Of a stretch of DNA of 10,060 bases, positions 1 to 6,300 are shown one piece after another. The notes under the pieces were generated by a model. That model worked only from the letters and a program-made list of their open reading frames with translations, had not been told where the DNA came from and searched no databases. Position numbers and translations under genes: made by a program. The stretch comes from an uncultured Rhodobacter sp. (GTDB taxonomy: Bacteria; Pseudomonadota; Alphaproteobacteria; Rhodobacterales; Rhodobacteraceae). Position 1 is the first letter of the stretch, and each line of letters begins with the position of its first letter. The stretch is taken from positions 1 to 10,060 of the forward strand of contig CALGTJ010000583.1 of assembly GCA_937901435.1 (NCBI GenBank). Reading direction: 5' to 3'.

Positions 1-170
1 GCAATCATCCGCAGGGTCGTGGTCTTGCCGCAGCCCGACGGCCCCAGCAAGGTGACCAGCGTGCCCGCCTCGATCTCTAGGTCAATGTTGTCCACTGCCA
101 TGACAGAGCCGCCATAAGACTTTGACACGGCGCGAAAGCTGACCGGGGCGGCCTTGCTGCCAAGTTTCAT
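1..170 (-). CDS. ABC transporter ATP-binding protein (AfuC/FbpC/PotA type), N-terminal fragment
   Basis: This is the cytoplasmic ATPase subunit of the ABC importer encoded just upstream; only the first 56 codons lie in the window and the gene runs off the left edge. The ATG at 168-170 is preceded by AGGAG a few bases upstream, and it begins 12 nt after the permease stop, so translation is probably coupled. The fragment shows the usual first beta strands ([10 protein letters not shown]), then [16 protein letters not shown] with the Walker A motif GPSGCGKTT at about residues 43-51. The GCGKT form is typical of the CysA/PotA/FbpC group of import ATPases. The signature motif, Walker B and any C-terminal regulatory domain lie outside the window, so the substrate group cannot be settled from this gene. 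Confidence 0.93.
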   Translation of the reverse strand, partial: MKLGSKAAPVSFRAVSKSYGGSVMAVDNIDLEIEAGTLVTLLGPSGCGKTTTLRMI

Positions 171-182
171 GGGCGGGCTCCT

Positions 183-2399
183 TTACTCATGTGGGGGCGT
201 TTGCGCGGTCCGTCGCCCGATCTGCGTCTTGCCCACGATCAACTGCATCGCGCCGACCACGGCCAGCATCACAAAGATCAGGGTCGTGGAATAGGCAATC
301 GCAAGGCCATAATCGTTATTCTCGACCCGCCCGATGATATAGCTGGTGGCCATGTCATATTCGGCCGACACAAGGAAAATCACCGCGCTGATCGCCGTCA
401 TCGCCCGCACAAAGCTGTAGACAAGCGCTGCGAGGATCGCGGGGCGCAGCAGTGGCAGGATGATCCGCCGGAAGGTCTGCCAAGAGTTCGCGCCAAGCGT
501 CAGCGAGGATTCATCCAGTGATTTATCCAGTTGCGACATGCTGGCGATCCCGGCGCGCACGCCCACGGGCATATTGCGGAAGATAAAACTGACGATCAGG
601 ATGATGCCCGTGCCGGTGATCTCTATGGGCGGGACGTTGAAGGCAAGGATATAGCTGACGCCGATCACCGTTCCCGGAATGGCGAAGGACAGCATCGTGC
701 CGAATTCAAAGGCGTTTTTCACCCGGAAGGTCTGGCGCGTCAGCAGATAGGCCGTGATCAGCCCGATGATCGCCGTCAAAGGCGCTGCGGCGGCGGCAAT
801 CATGATCGTCGTCCAGAAACTGTCCCACGCGGCCCCGGTCCAGCGGACCCCGCTCTCGTCAAAGCGCACAGAAAAGGCGGTGATGTAATGCTTGAAGGTC
901 AGCGTGTTGTTCACGCCCCACAACTCGACCACGCTGCCGTATAGGATCATCCCGTAAACCACAGCCGTGAACAGCGCCCAGACCCCGGCGACCACGAACA
1001 CCGGGATCGCCAGCCCCTGTGGCATCAGAGGATGCACGCCGGAATCGCCCTTGCCCGAGACGGTCGTATAGCTCTTTTTGCCCAGCCATGCGCGTTGGGC
1101 GTAAAAGGCCGACAGGGTAAAGCCCAGCAGCACGATGGCCAGCACGGCGGCGCGGCCTTGGTCGTATTGCGCGCCCACGATGGCAAAGAAGATCTCTGTG
1201 CTCAGCACGTCGAAATTGCCGCCAAGGACCAGCGGATTGCCGAAATCGGCCATGCTTTCGATGAACCCCAGCAGAAACGCATTGGCCAGACCGGGACGCA
1301 TCAGCGGCAGCGATACGGTGCGAAACACCTGCCATTTGTTGGCGCGCAGGGTCTGGGCAGCCTCCTCCATCGAGGGGCTGACGCCCTCGACCACGCCGAT
1401 CAGCACGAGGAATGCGATGGGCGTAAAGGCCAGCACCTGCGCGATCAACACGCCCGGCATCCCATATAGCCAGCGGGTCGGCTGTACGCCCAACAGCTCT
1501 GCCACAAATTGCGTGACAGCGCCCGAGAGGCCAAAGAGCAGGATCAGCGCCAGACCGATGACAAAGGGCGGCGTGATGATCGGCAGAACCGTCAGCGCGC
1601 GCAACAGGCGTTTATAGCGAAAGCCAGAGCGGGTGACGACCAGCGCAAAGACCAGCCCCAGAACCGTCGTGAACAGCCCGACCAGAATGGCGAGGAACAG
1701 CGAGTTCAGCGCAACGCCGCAGCGCCCGCCCGTCAAACAGCCGATGCCCCACAGCCTGTCGTCAAAGAACTTCGACACGAAGACCATGATCGAATAGCTG
1801 CCGTCCTCTGTGATGAAGGCGGCAAACAGCATCTTGGCGATGGGAAAGAACACGAAGGTGGTAACAATGACGATGATGCCACCGATGGCGCTGACGACAA
1901 AAACGTCGCCATTCACCGCCCCGCGTGCGGCAATGCCTTGGGTGAACAGGAATAAATAGGACGAGGCCAGCACCATCGCGCCATAGCCCATGCCGAACTG
2001 GCGATCACCCAGATCGCCGAACAGGGCCTTGAGCCACTCGAAATTATAGCCCCGGATGCCGATGCCAAAGCCCTGCGCCATCAGCCAGGAAAACCCCAGC
2101 GCGCCAGAGAGGATCAGCAGTTTCGCGTAAAGCGGGTCGGATTTTATGCGCCCGATGGTGAACAGCGACAGGACCAGCGGCAGCACCAAAGGGGCCAGCC
2201 ACAGCTTTTCCCACTGCCCGATCAGCAAGGCCGCCGGGGCATAGTCGTCGTCCATCGGATAGCCGTCAAACAGCCACGCGAACGACCAGAAACCGTCCTC
2301 GACCCCGTACCAGGGCAGGACGCAGAACCCGACCCACCCGGCCACGATCCAAAAGATCAGGGCCGGATGGGAGGTGCGCTCGGATGTGGGCGCGTTCAA
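183..2399 (-). CDS. Large fused ABC transporter permease (AfuB/FbpB-like, 738 aa)
   Basis: This inner-membrane channel of an ABC importer has both permease halves on one chain. About 16 hydrophobic segments can be picked out. The first five (roughly residues 13-31, 66-83, 93-110, 136-156 and 167-195) form an N-terminal extension absent from the ~500-residue FbpB/SfuB ferric permeases. Two ABC-contact (EAA) loops are clear: one near residues 345-370 (EEAAQTLRANKWQVF...LPLMRPG) and one near 629-654 (DESSLTLGANSWQTF...LPLLRP). The length is nearer to AfuB of hexose-phosphate importers (about 690 residues, from memory). The start is TTG at 2397-2399, the first start codon after the binding-protein stop, with one codon between them in the same frame. 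No good Shine-Dalgarno is seen, so translation is probably by reinitiation. The ATG at codon 49 would delete the first membrane segment, so I prefer TTG. The family is often annotated as iron(III) permease; substrate is uncertain. Confidence 0.93.
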   Translation of the reverse strand: MNAPTSERTSHPALIFWIVAGWVGFCVLPWYGVEDGFWSFAWLFDGYPMDDDYAPAALLIGQWEKLWLAPLVLPLVLSLFTIGRIKSDPLYAKLLILSGALGFSWLMAQGFGIGIRGYNFEWLKALFGDLGDRQFGMGYGAMVLASSYLFLFTQGIAARGAVNGDVFVVSAIGGIIVIVTTFVFFPIAKMLFAAFITEDGSYSIMVFVSKFFDDRLWGIGCLTGGRCGVALNSLFLAILVGLFTTVLGLVFALVVTRSGFRYKRLLRALTVLPIITPPFVIGLALILLFGLSGAVTQFVAELLGVQPTRWLYGMPGVLIAQVLAFTPIAFLVLIGVVEGVSPSMEEAAQTLRANKWQVFRTVSLPLMRPGLANAFLLGFIESMADFGNPLVLGGNFDVLSTEIFFAIVGAQYDQGRAAVLAIVLLGFTLSAFYAQRAWLGKKSYTTVSGKGDSGVHPLMPQGLAIPVFVVAGVWALFTAVVYGMILYGSVVELWGVNNTLTFKHYITAFSVRFDESGVRWTGAAWDSFWTTIMIAAAAAPLTAIIGLITAYLLTRQTFRVKNAFEFGTMLSFAIPGTVIGVSYILAFNVPPIEITGTGIILIVSFIFRNMPVGVRAGIASMSQLDKSLDESSLTLGANSWQTFRRIILPLLRPAILAALVYSFVRAMTAISAVIFLVSAEYDMATSYIIGRVENNDYGLAIAYSTTLIFVMLAVVGAMQLIVGKTQIGRRTAQTPPHE

Positions 2400-2402
2400 G
2401 GC

Positions 2403-3428
2403 TTATTGCGGCAGAACAGAGACGTCGTCGTCCCACTTTTTCAGCAGACGCTTGCGTTCGTCGGACGAGCCATACAGCTTGAAGTCATAGTCGATCAGCT
2501 TGATCGTGGACAGATCCGGCGCGGCGGGCGAGGTTTCGGCGGTCTTGTTGGACGGCACCTGAAACGCATTTACCTGCAAGGCGAGGTTCTGCACGTCAGC
2601 GGACAAGGCCCAGTCATAGAACTTTTTGGCCTCGTCCATGTTGCGCGCGCCGTCGATGATCGACATCGACCCGATCTCGTATCCCGTGCCCTCGCAGGGC
2701 GCGACGACCGTGATCGGGAAACCGGCAACCGCCTGCGCCACCGCGTCATGCATGAACACGATGCCGACGGTGGTCTCGCCCCGTCCCGCTGCCTTGATGG
2801 GCGCAGAGCCGGACTTGGTGTATTGGTTGATATTGGCGTGCAGGCCCTTCATGAACTCAAAGCCTTCGTCTTCGCCAAAGATCTGGATCATCGACGCCAG
2901 AGTTGTATAGGCCGTGCCTGAGGAATTCGGGTTCGCCATCTGGACATGACCCTTGAATTCGGGCGCAAGCAGGTCTTTCCAGCAGGATGGCGCTGGCAGA
3001 TTGTTGGCGGCAAGCAGGTCGTTGTTATAGCCAAAGCCCAAAGCACCCGAATAGATGCCGATGGTGCGGTCGCCGGCACTTGTGGCCTGCGAAATCGCCC
3101 AATCATTCAACTCGGCCCGCATCGGGGACACATAAGGTGCGGTCAGCCCCTCTTCGGCGGCCTGCAAATGCGGATCGCCCGTGCCGCCCCACCAGACATC
3201 GCCCTTGGGGTTGCTGGCTTCGGCCTTGATCTGGGCAAAGGTTTCGCCCGAGGATTTGCGCGTCATGTTGACGTCAATGCCAGTGGCATCCTGAAAACTG
3301 TTGGCCATCAACTGGCACCAGTCCTCTTGTGCGCTGCAATAGAAGGTCAGCTTGTCGGCCTGCGCCGCGCTGACACCCGCCGACAGCGCAATCGCCGTGG
3401 ACCAAAGCAGGGTGTTGAGTTTCGTCAT
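2403..3428 (-). CDS. Periplasmic substrate-binding protein, AfuA/FbpA-like (often annotated iron(III)-binding)
   Basis: This 341-residue protein captures the substrate in the periplasm for the permease and ATPase encoded downstream. The ATG at 3426-3428 has a strong GGGAGGAA ribosome site; an in-frame ATG at 3536 lies further upstream but would bury the signal peptide. The signal peptide is residues 1-24, with probable cleavage at AQA-DK. The mature protein has the group's GDVWWGGTGDPHL block (about 77-89) and a MANPNSSGTAY block (about 164-174). Four cysteines (31, 38, 149, 245) could form disulfides. The FbpA iron ligands (N-terminal His and a Tyr-Tyr pair) are not apparent. Instead there is FMHDA (His227-Asp228) and, 23 residues on, Glu251, the spacing I recall for sugar contacts in AfuA, a hexose-phosphate binder. 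Ferric iron remains possible, but an organophosphate such as a sugar phosphate fits better. Confidence 0.9.
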   Translation of the reverse strand: MTKLNTLLWSTAIALSAGVSAAQADKLTFYCSAQEDWCQLMANSFQDATGIDVNMTRKSSGETFAQIKAEASNPKGDVWWGGTGDPHLQAAEEGLTAPYVSPMRAELNDWAISQATSAGDRTIGIYSGALGFGYNNDLLAANNLPAPSCWKDLLAPEFKGHVQMANPNSSGTAYTTLASMIQIFGEDEGFEFMKGLHANINQYTKSGSAPIKAAGRGETTVGIVFMHDAVAQAVAGFPITVVAPCEGTGYEIGSMSIIDGARNMDEAKKFYDWALSADVQNLALQVNAFQVPSNKTAETSPAAPDLSTIKLIDYDFKLYGSSDERKRLLKKWDDDVSVLPQ

Positions 3429-3559
3429 ATGTCTTCCTCCCAGAATATATGTCGTTTGGTTGGTCTTTTGCGGTCTTTTGGGCCGCCTTATAGTGTTCAG
3501 GCTTTCTTGTTCAGCCTCGTTTCTTCGTCCCGTCATGCCTTTGTCAGGATGCGCCCTCG
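3429..3559 (-). promoter_or_regulatory. Leader/promoter region of the AfuA-like importer operon
   Basis: These 131 bases separate the Nudix gene stop from the binding-protein start. Read leftward, a plausible sigma-70-like pair is CTGAAC (3509-3514) and TATAAG (3487-3492) with a 16-base spacer. The heptamer CTGAACA occurs twice with a 14-bp period (3508-3514 and 3494-3500), overlapping this pair, and could bind a regulator. Between it and the gene a decamer, (T/C)GGTCTTTTG on the plus strand, is repeated in tandem at 3461-3480. GGGAGGAA next to the start is the ribosome site. No terminator for the Nudix gene is visible, so read-through from it is possible. Confidence 0.35.
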
Positions 3560-4030
3560 TCAGGACGCTTTCAGCAACTCACTGATGACAGGCTGATGTT
3601 TTGGCCTTTTTGCCAGCGATAGCAAGAGTTGCTGCAATTCAGGTTCATCGACACGCCGCGCAGCCCCCTGCACCCCGAACCAGCGCCGGGTCCGGTCGCG
3701 GCGTTCTTTCCAGTTTTTGTGCAGCCGCTCGACGATCATCGGATACAGCCGCACCCGACACCAAAGCTCTGTTCCATCCTCAAGGATCTTGGGATAGTGA
3801 TAGGTGCCCAAAGCCTGCGTCGAGATATATCCTTCGGCTCCGGCCTCTTCGAGGGCCTCGATTTCTGCGGCGCGCCACGGCTTTTTGCCGTCCATCGTCC
3901 ACCCCTTTGGCACCACCCAGCGGCCCGTCCCCCGAGAGGTCACCATCAGGATGCGCAGGTTTCCCTTTGACGTCCAGCGCATCGGCAGAGCCGCGATCTG
4001 CTGGCCTATGTCCTGTGTTGACTTGGTCAT
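3560..4030 (-). CDS. Nudix hydrolase family protein (156 aa)
   Basis: This is a small cytoplasmic Nudix-fold protein, expected to hydrolyse a nucleoside-diphosphate-linked or polyphosphate bond using divalent metal; the true substrate is not visible. The fold shows in RILMVTSRGTGRWVVPKGW (about 26-44) followed by the Nudix box at about 43-65. The metal-binding glutamates Glu58, Glu61 and Glu62 and Gly43 and Gly64 are kept. The canonical Glu six residues after the first Gly is Lys49, and the Arg of the REUxEE core is Ile57. Similar boxes with the PKGW lead-in are common in alphaproteobacterial Nudix proteins distantly like the diphosphoinositol-polyphosphate phosphohydrolases. The C-terminal third is basic (HKNWKERRDRTRRW). 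The ATG at 4030 is the first start but its ribosome site is weak. It is transcribed toward the AfuA-like importer. Confidence 0.88.
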   Translation of the reverse strand: MTKSTQDIGQQIAALPMRWTSKGNLRILMVTSRGTGRWVVPKGWTMDGKKPWRAAEIEALEEAGAEGYISTQALGTYHYPKILEDGTELWCRVRLYPMIVERLHKNWKERRDRTRRWFGVQGAARRVDEPELQQLLLSLAKRPKHQPVISELLKAS

Positions 4031-4250
4031 GTCACACTTGGACGGGTCAACACCGCAGCCGTGGTCTTGTCAGAAGCCGTGCAAAAGCCCAGCCCTGTGG
4101 CACGCCGCAACGGCTGCCTGATGTCTTGCTTGAACTCACACATGTCGTCGGTCACTCAACTATTGCCTGTTTTCACGGAAAAATTGGCCCGTGCTGCGTT
4201 TTTTGTGTCTAAAGTTTCGGTCTGAAACAGAGCCAGACCACCTGTAACTC

Positions 4251-4323
4251 CACAGTTTCACCATCAAAATGTGAGATTTGCAACATTTAATGTTGCATTG
4301 CTTTGGAATTGCTCACAGTTTCA
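4251..4323 (+). repeat. Direct repeat CACAGTTTCA flanking the palindrome
   Basis: The decamer CACAGTTTCA occurs at 4251-4260 and again at 4314-4323, 63 bp apart (about six helical turns), with the palindrome between them. A related inverted GTTTC/GAAAC pair lies at 4214-4228. The two copies on one DNA face on either side of a palindrome suggest cooperative regulator binding or looping, but this is unproven. Confidence 0.4.
4279..4297. promoter_or_regulatory. Perfect 8-bp inverted repeat, candidate operator
   Basis: TGCAACAT-TTA-ATGTTGCA is a perfect palindrome with 8-bp arms and a 3-bp centre, about 70-90 bp upstream of the regulator's ATG. DeoR-family proteins usually bind symmetric or repeated sites in their own promoters, so this is the best candidate operator in the window. 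Assignment to this regulator is inference. Another helix-turn-helix regulator could use it instead. Confidence 0.45.
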
Positions 4324-4365
4324 ATCACGGTACAGTCCTGTCACACGTGATTTGAGAAAGGGTAA

Positions 4366-5166
4366 ATGGTGCTGACAAAGACACAGCCCCACAATCACGC
4401 CAAGCTGCACAAGCGCGACCGGCGCAAGCAGATCCTGCTGGAACTGCGCCTGCATCCGCATGTGCGCATCACGGATCTGGCAGAGCGGTTCAGCGTCTCG
4501 ACCGAAACGATCCGCCGCGACTTTGCCACGCTCAGCGAGGATGGCCTGTTGCACCGGGCCCATGGTGGCGCCACGGCCCCGTCACAGGGGCAATATCCTT
4601 CTTTTGAGGAACGCAGCACTGCGCGCATCGAAGAGCGCGAAAAGATTGGACGCGCAGCGGCGCAACTGGTGCGGCCGGGCGATACGATCATGATCGATTC
4701 CGGCTCGACCACGCTGCAACTGGCGCGGTTTCTGGCCTTTGCCAATACGCCATGTACGGTTGTGACCAACAGCCTGCCCGTCGCCATGACCCTTGGGCGG
4801 GGCGATGCGGCGGATGTGATCCTGTGTCCGGGCGATTATCTGGCCTCAGAGGCCGCGGTGGTGGGCACCGATGCCATTGAATTCCTTGAACGTCACAGCG
4901 TGGATCGCTGCCTGATCGGGGCCTCTGGCCTGTCCGAAACCGGCCCCAGCGAAACGGTGCGGGGCTTTGCCGCGATCAAGCGCGCGATGCTGCGCCAAAG
5001 CGCGAAATCTCACCTGCTGATCGATTGCCAGAAATTTGGCACAAAAGGACTGGCGCGCGTGGGCACGATGTCTGATATTGCCTCTGTGGTGGTGGACAAG
5101 GCCCCGACGGGAGAGTTGGCCATGGCCTTGATCGACGCAAGAGTAGAGGTCCTTGTGGCCAGATGA
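4366..5166 (+). CDS. DeoR/GlpR-family transcriptional regulator (266 aa)
   Basis: This is a cytoplasmic DNA-binding regulator, most likely a repressor released by a phosphorylated sugar or similar metabolite. The N-terminal DeoR helix-turn-helix spans about residues 20-68, with RRKQIL, the recognition segment VSTETIRRDFATL and the family's LLHRAHGGA hinge. The effector domain follows, with DSGSTT (111-116, the phosphate-binding loop typical of the family), VTNSLPVA (133-140), VVGTDA near 165-170 and DCQKFG (220-225). Length is normal (about 250-270), with a 16-residue N-terminal tail ahead of the HTH. The ATG at 4366 has AAAGGG at a good distance. It is the first gene of a rightward set ending in PhnDCEE-type importer genes and a HAD hydrolase, which it probably controls. 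The divergent Nudix and AfuA-like genes could also be targets. Effector unknown. Confidence 0.93.
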   Translation: MVLTKTQPHNHAKLHKRDRRKQILLELRLHPHVRITDLAERFSVSTETIRRDFATLSEDGLLHRAHGGATAPSQGQYPSFEERSTARIEEREKIGRAAAQLVRPGDTIMIDSGSTTLQLARFLAFANTPCTVVTNSLPVAMTLGRGDAADVILCPGDYLASEAAVVGTDAIEFLERHSVDRCLIGASGLSETGPSETVRGFAAIKRAMLRQSAKSHLLIDCQKFGTKGLARVGTMSDIASVVVDKAPTGELAMALIDARVEVLVAR

Positions 5167-5258
5167 GACGCCAGTCATAAGACGGCCAGAGGACAGAAAT
5201 ACGACCTGAAAAAAACGCCCGGAACGGGCAATGAAGCAATTCCATGGGAGGAAAACAC
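5167..5258 (+). promoter_or_regulatory. Spacer and leader before the phnD-like gene
   Basis: These 92 bases lie between the regulator stop and the phnD-like ATG. They hold a GCCCG-GAA-CGGGC hairpin (5217-5229) and the strong ribosome site GGGAGGA (5245-5251), seven bases before the start at 5259. The gap is short enough for co-transcription with the regulator gene, and no clear -35/-10 pair is seen. Confidence 0.4.
5209..5229 (-). terminator. Hairpin with T-tract, terminator-like on the minus strand
   Basis: On the minus strand the sequence reads GCCCG-TTC-CGGGC followed by G and a run of seven T, which has the form of a short intrinsic terminator for leftward transcripts. No minus-strand gene lies to its right, so it would only stop antisense transcripts entering the regulator gene. 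On the plus strand it has no T-tract and may just be a 5' leader hairpin for the phnD-like mRNA. Confidence 0.3.
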
Positions 5259-6236
5259 ATGACACATCTCAAGAGCTTACTGACCACGACGACTGCGGCG
5301 GCGGCGGCGCTGCTGATCTCGACAGGCGCATGGGCGCAGGATTGCCCGCGCGGCGATCTGGACACGCGCTATTGCGACGTGGACGGCGATCTGATCGCAG
5401 ATATCCCCACAGATGCCGCAGATCAGGTCGATCCCGGCACGCTGATCTTTGCCTATACCCCGGTCGAGGATCCAGCCGTCTACAAGACCGCATGGGCCGA
5501 TTTTCTGACCCATCTGGAAAAGGAAACCGGCAAATCCATCGTCTTTTTTCCGGTCCAGAGCAACGCTGCCCAGATCGAGGCGATGCGCTCTGGCCGTCTG
5601 CATATCGCGGGCTTTAACACCGGGTCCAACCCGCTGGCCGTGAACTGCGCAGGCTTCCGCCCCTTCACGATCATGGCCGCGGACGACGGATCGTTCGGCT
5701 ACGAGATGGAAATCATCACCTATCCCGGATCCGGCATCGAAAAAGTAGAGGATATCGAGGGCAAGCAGCTGGCGTTCACCTCGCCCACCTCGAACTCTGG
5801 CTTCAAGGCGCCTTCTGCGATCCTCAAGGCCGATTACAACATGCTGCCAGACACCAATTTCGAGCCGGTTTTTTCGGGCAAACATGACAATTCGATCCTT
5901 GGCGTCGCCAACAAAGACTACATGGCCGCCTCGGTCGCCAACACCGTCATCACCCGGATGATCGCGCGCGATGTGATCAAGCCAGAGCAGATCGTCTCTC
6001 TCTATAAATCCGAAACTTTCCCGACGACGGGCTTTGGCGTGGCCTATAACCTGACACCCGAGTTGCAGGAAAAGATCCGCAATGCGTTCTTCTCGTTTGA
6101 ATGGGCCGGAACCTCGCTTGAGGCGGAATTCGGCAAAGGCGGCGAATCCAAGTTCATCGAGATGAACTACAAGGATTTCTGGCAGGTGATCCGCAAGATC
6201 GACACGGCAAACGACGTCAGCTACGCCTGCCAATAA
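5259..6236 (+). CDS. phnD: PhnD-type periplasmic binding protein of a phosphate/phosphite/phosphonate-family ABC importer
   Basis: This 325-residue protein binds a small phosphorus compound in the periplasm and delivers it to the PhnC/PhnE components encoded downstream. The ATG at 5259 follows GGGAGGAAAACAC; an in-frame ATG at 5244 overlaps that ribosome site and is rejected. The signal peptide is residues 1-26, with cleavage at AWA-QD. Family marks are FAYTPVEDPAVY (about 64-75), the TSPTSNSGFKAPSAIL block (174-189), which matches the anion-binding helix start of PhnD proteins, and FSGKHDNSILGVANKDYMA (206-223), the family's GxHDxS block. Unusual is an Asp-rich N-terminus of the mature protein (27-50) with Cys29, Cys39 and a DVDGDLIAD element resembling a calcium loop. 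Four cysteines in total (29, 39, 130, 324). The true ligand may be a phosphate ester rather than a phosphonate. Confidence 0.93.
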   Translation: MTHLKSLLTTTTAAAAALLISTGAWAQDCPRGDLDTRYCDVDGDLIADIPTDAADQVDPGTLIFAYTPVEDPAVYKTAWADFLTHLEKETGKSIVFFPVQSNAAQIEAMRSGRLHIAGFNTGSNPLAVNCAGFRPFTIMAADDGSFGYEMEIITYPGSGIEKVEDIEGKQLAFTSPTSNSGFKAPSAILKADYNMLPDTNFEPVFSGKHDNSILGVANKDYMAASVANTVITRMIARDVIKPEQIVSLYKSETFPTTGFGVAYNLTPELQEKIRNAFFSFEWAGTSLEAEFGKGGESKFIEMNYKDFWQVIRKIDTANDVSYACQ

Positions 6237-6249
6237 ATCGACCATACCG

Positions 6250-6284
6250 GGGCGGCCTGATTGCGGGCCGCCCTGATCCTTTTG
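6250..6284 (+). terminator. GC-rich hairpin with T-tract between phnD-like and phnC-like genes (probable attenuator)
   Basis: GGGCGGCC (6250-6257) and GGCCGCCC (6266-6273) form a perfect 8-bp stem with an 8-base loop, followed by TGATCCTTTT. It sits in the only wide gap of the operon, directly after the binding-protein gene. This layout is common in ABC importer operons: partial termination, and protection of the upstream 3' end, makes binding protein more abundant than membrane parts. The T-tract is short, so read-through into phnC is likely. The effect is inference. Confidence 0.65.
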
Positions 6285-6300
6285 GCCGTTAGGGCGGATA

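Larger units (their letters stand above)
4031..4365. promoter_or_regulatory. Divergent intergenic region between the Nudix gene and the DeoR-type regulator
   Basis: This 335-bp region is without a supportable gene, and the part from about 4140 to 4360 is more AT-rich than the flanking genes. It must carry start signals for both directions, but no strong -35/-10 pair stands out; TTGCTC (4309-4314) with TACAGT (4331-4336) is a weak rightward candidate. Several repeats mark it as regulatory: palindrome TTTTC-ACG-GAAAA (4170-4182), inverted repeat GTTTC-N5-GAAAC (4214-4228), palindrome TGCAACAT-TTA-ATGTTGCA (4279-4297), and direct repeat CACAGTTTCA (4251-4260 and 4314-4323). The AAAGGG at 4358-4362 is the ribosome site of the regulator. 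Confidence 0.6.

Noticed and set aside
2367..2921. 184-codon plus-strand open frame opposite the AfuA-like gene
   Set aside because: Shadow of a secreted binding protein with clear signal peptide and family blocks on the other strand.
3429..3536. Upstream ATG that would extend the AfuA-like protein by 36 residues
   Set aside because: The extension is polar and basic, would bury the signal peptide and ignores the strong GGGAGGAA site before 3428.
4185..4206. T-run at 4199-4204 as a terminator
   Set aside because: No stable stem precedes the run on the plus strand, and no gene ends just upstream.
5172..5189. Possible Pho box (CAGTCAT-N4-CGGCCAG) before the phnD-like gene
   Set aside because: The first half fits the CTGTCAT half-site well but the second half matches poorly. 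A lone CTGTCAC at 4338-4344 also lacks a partner 11 bp away. Not enough to claim PhoB control.
5244..5258. Upstream ATG for the phnD-like gene
   Set aside because: It overlaps the ribosome site that serves the ATG at 5259 and adds only five residues ahead of the signal peptide.
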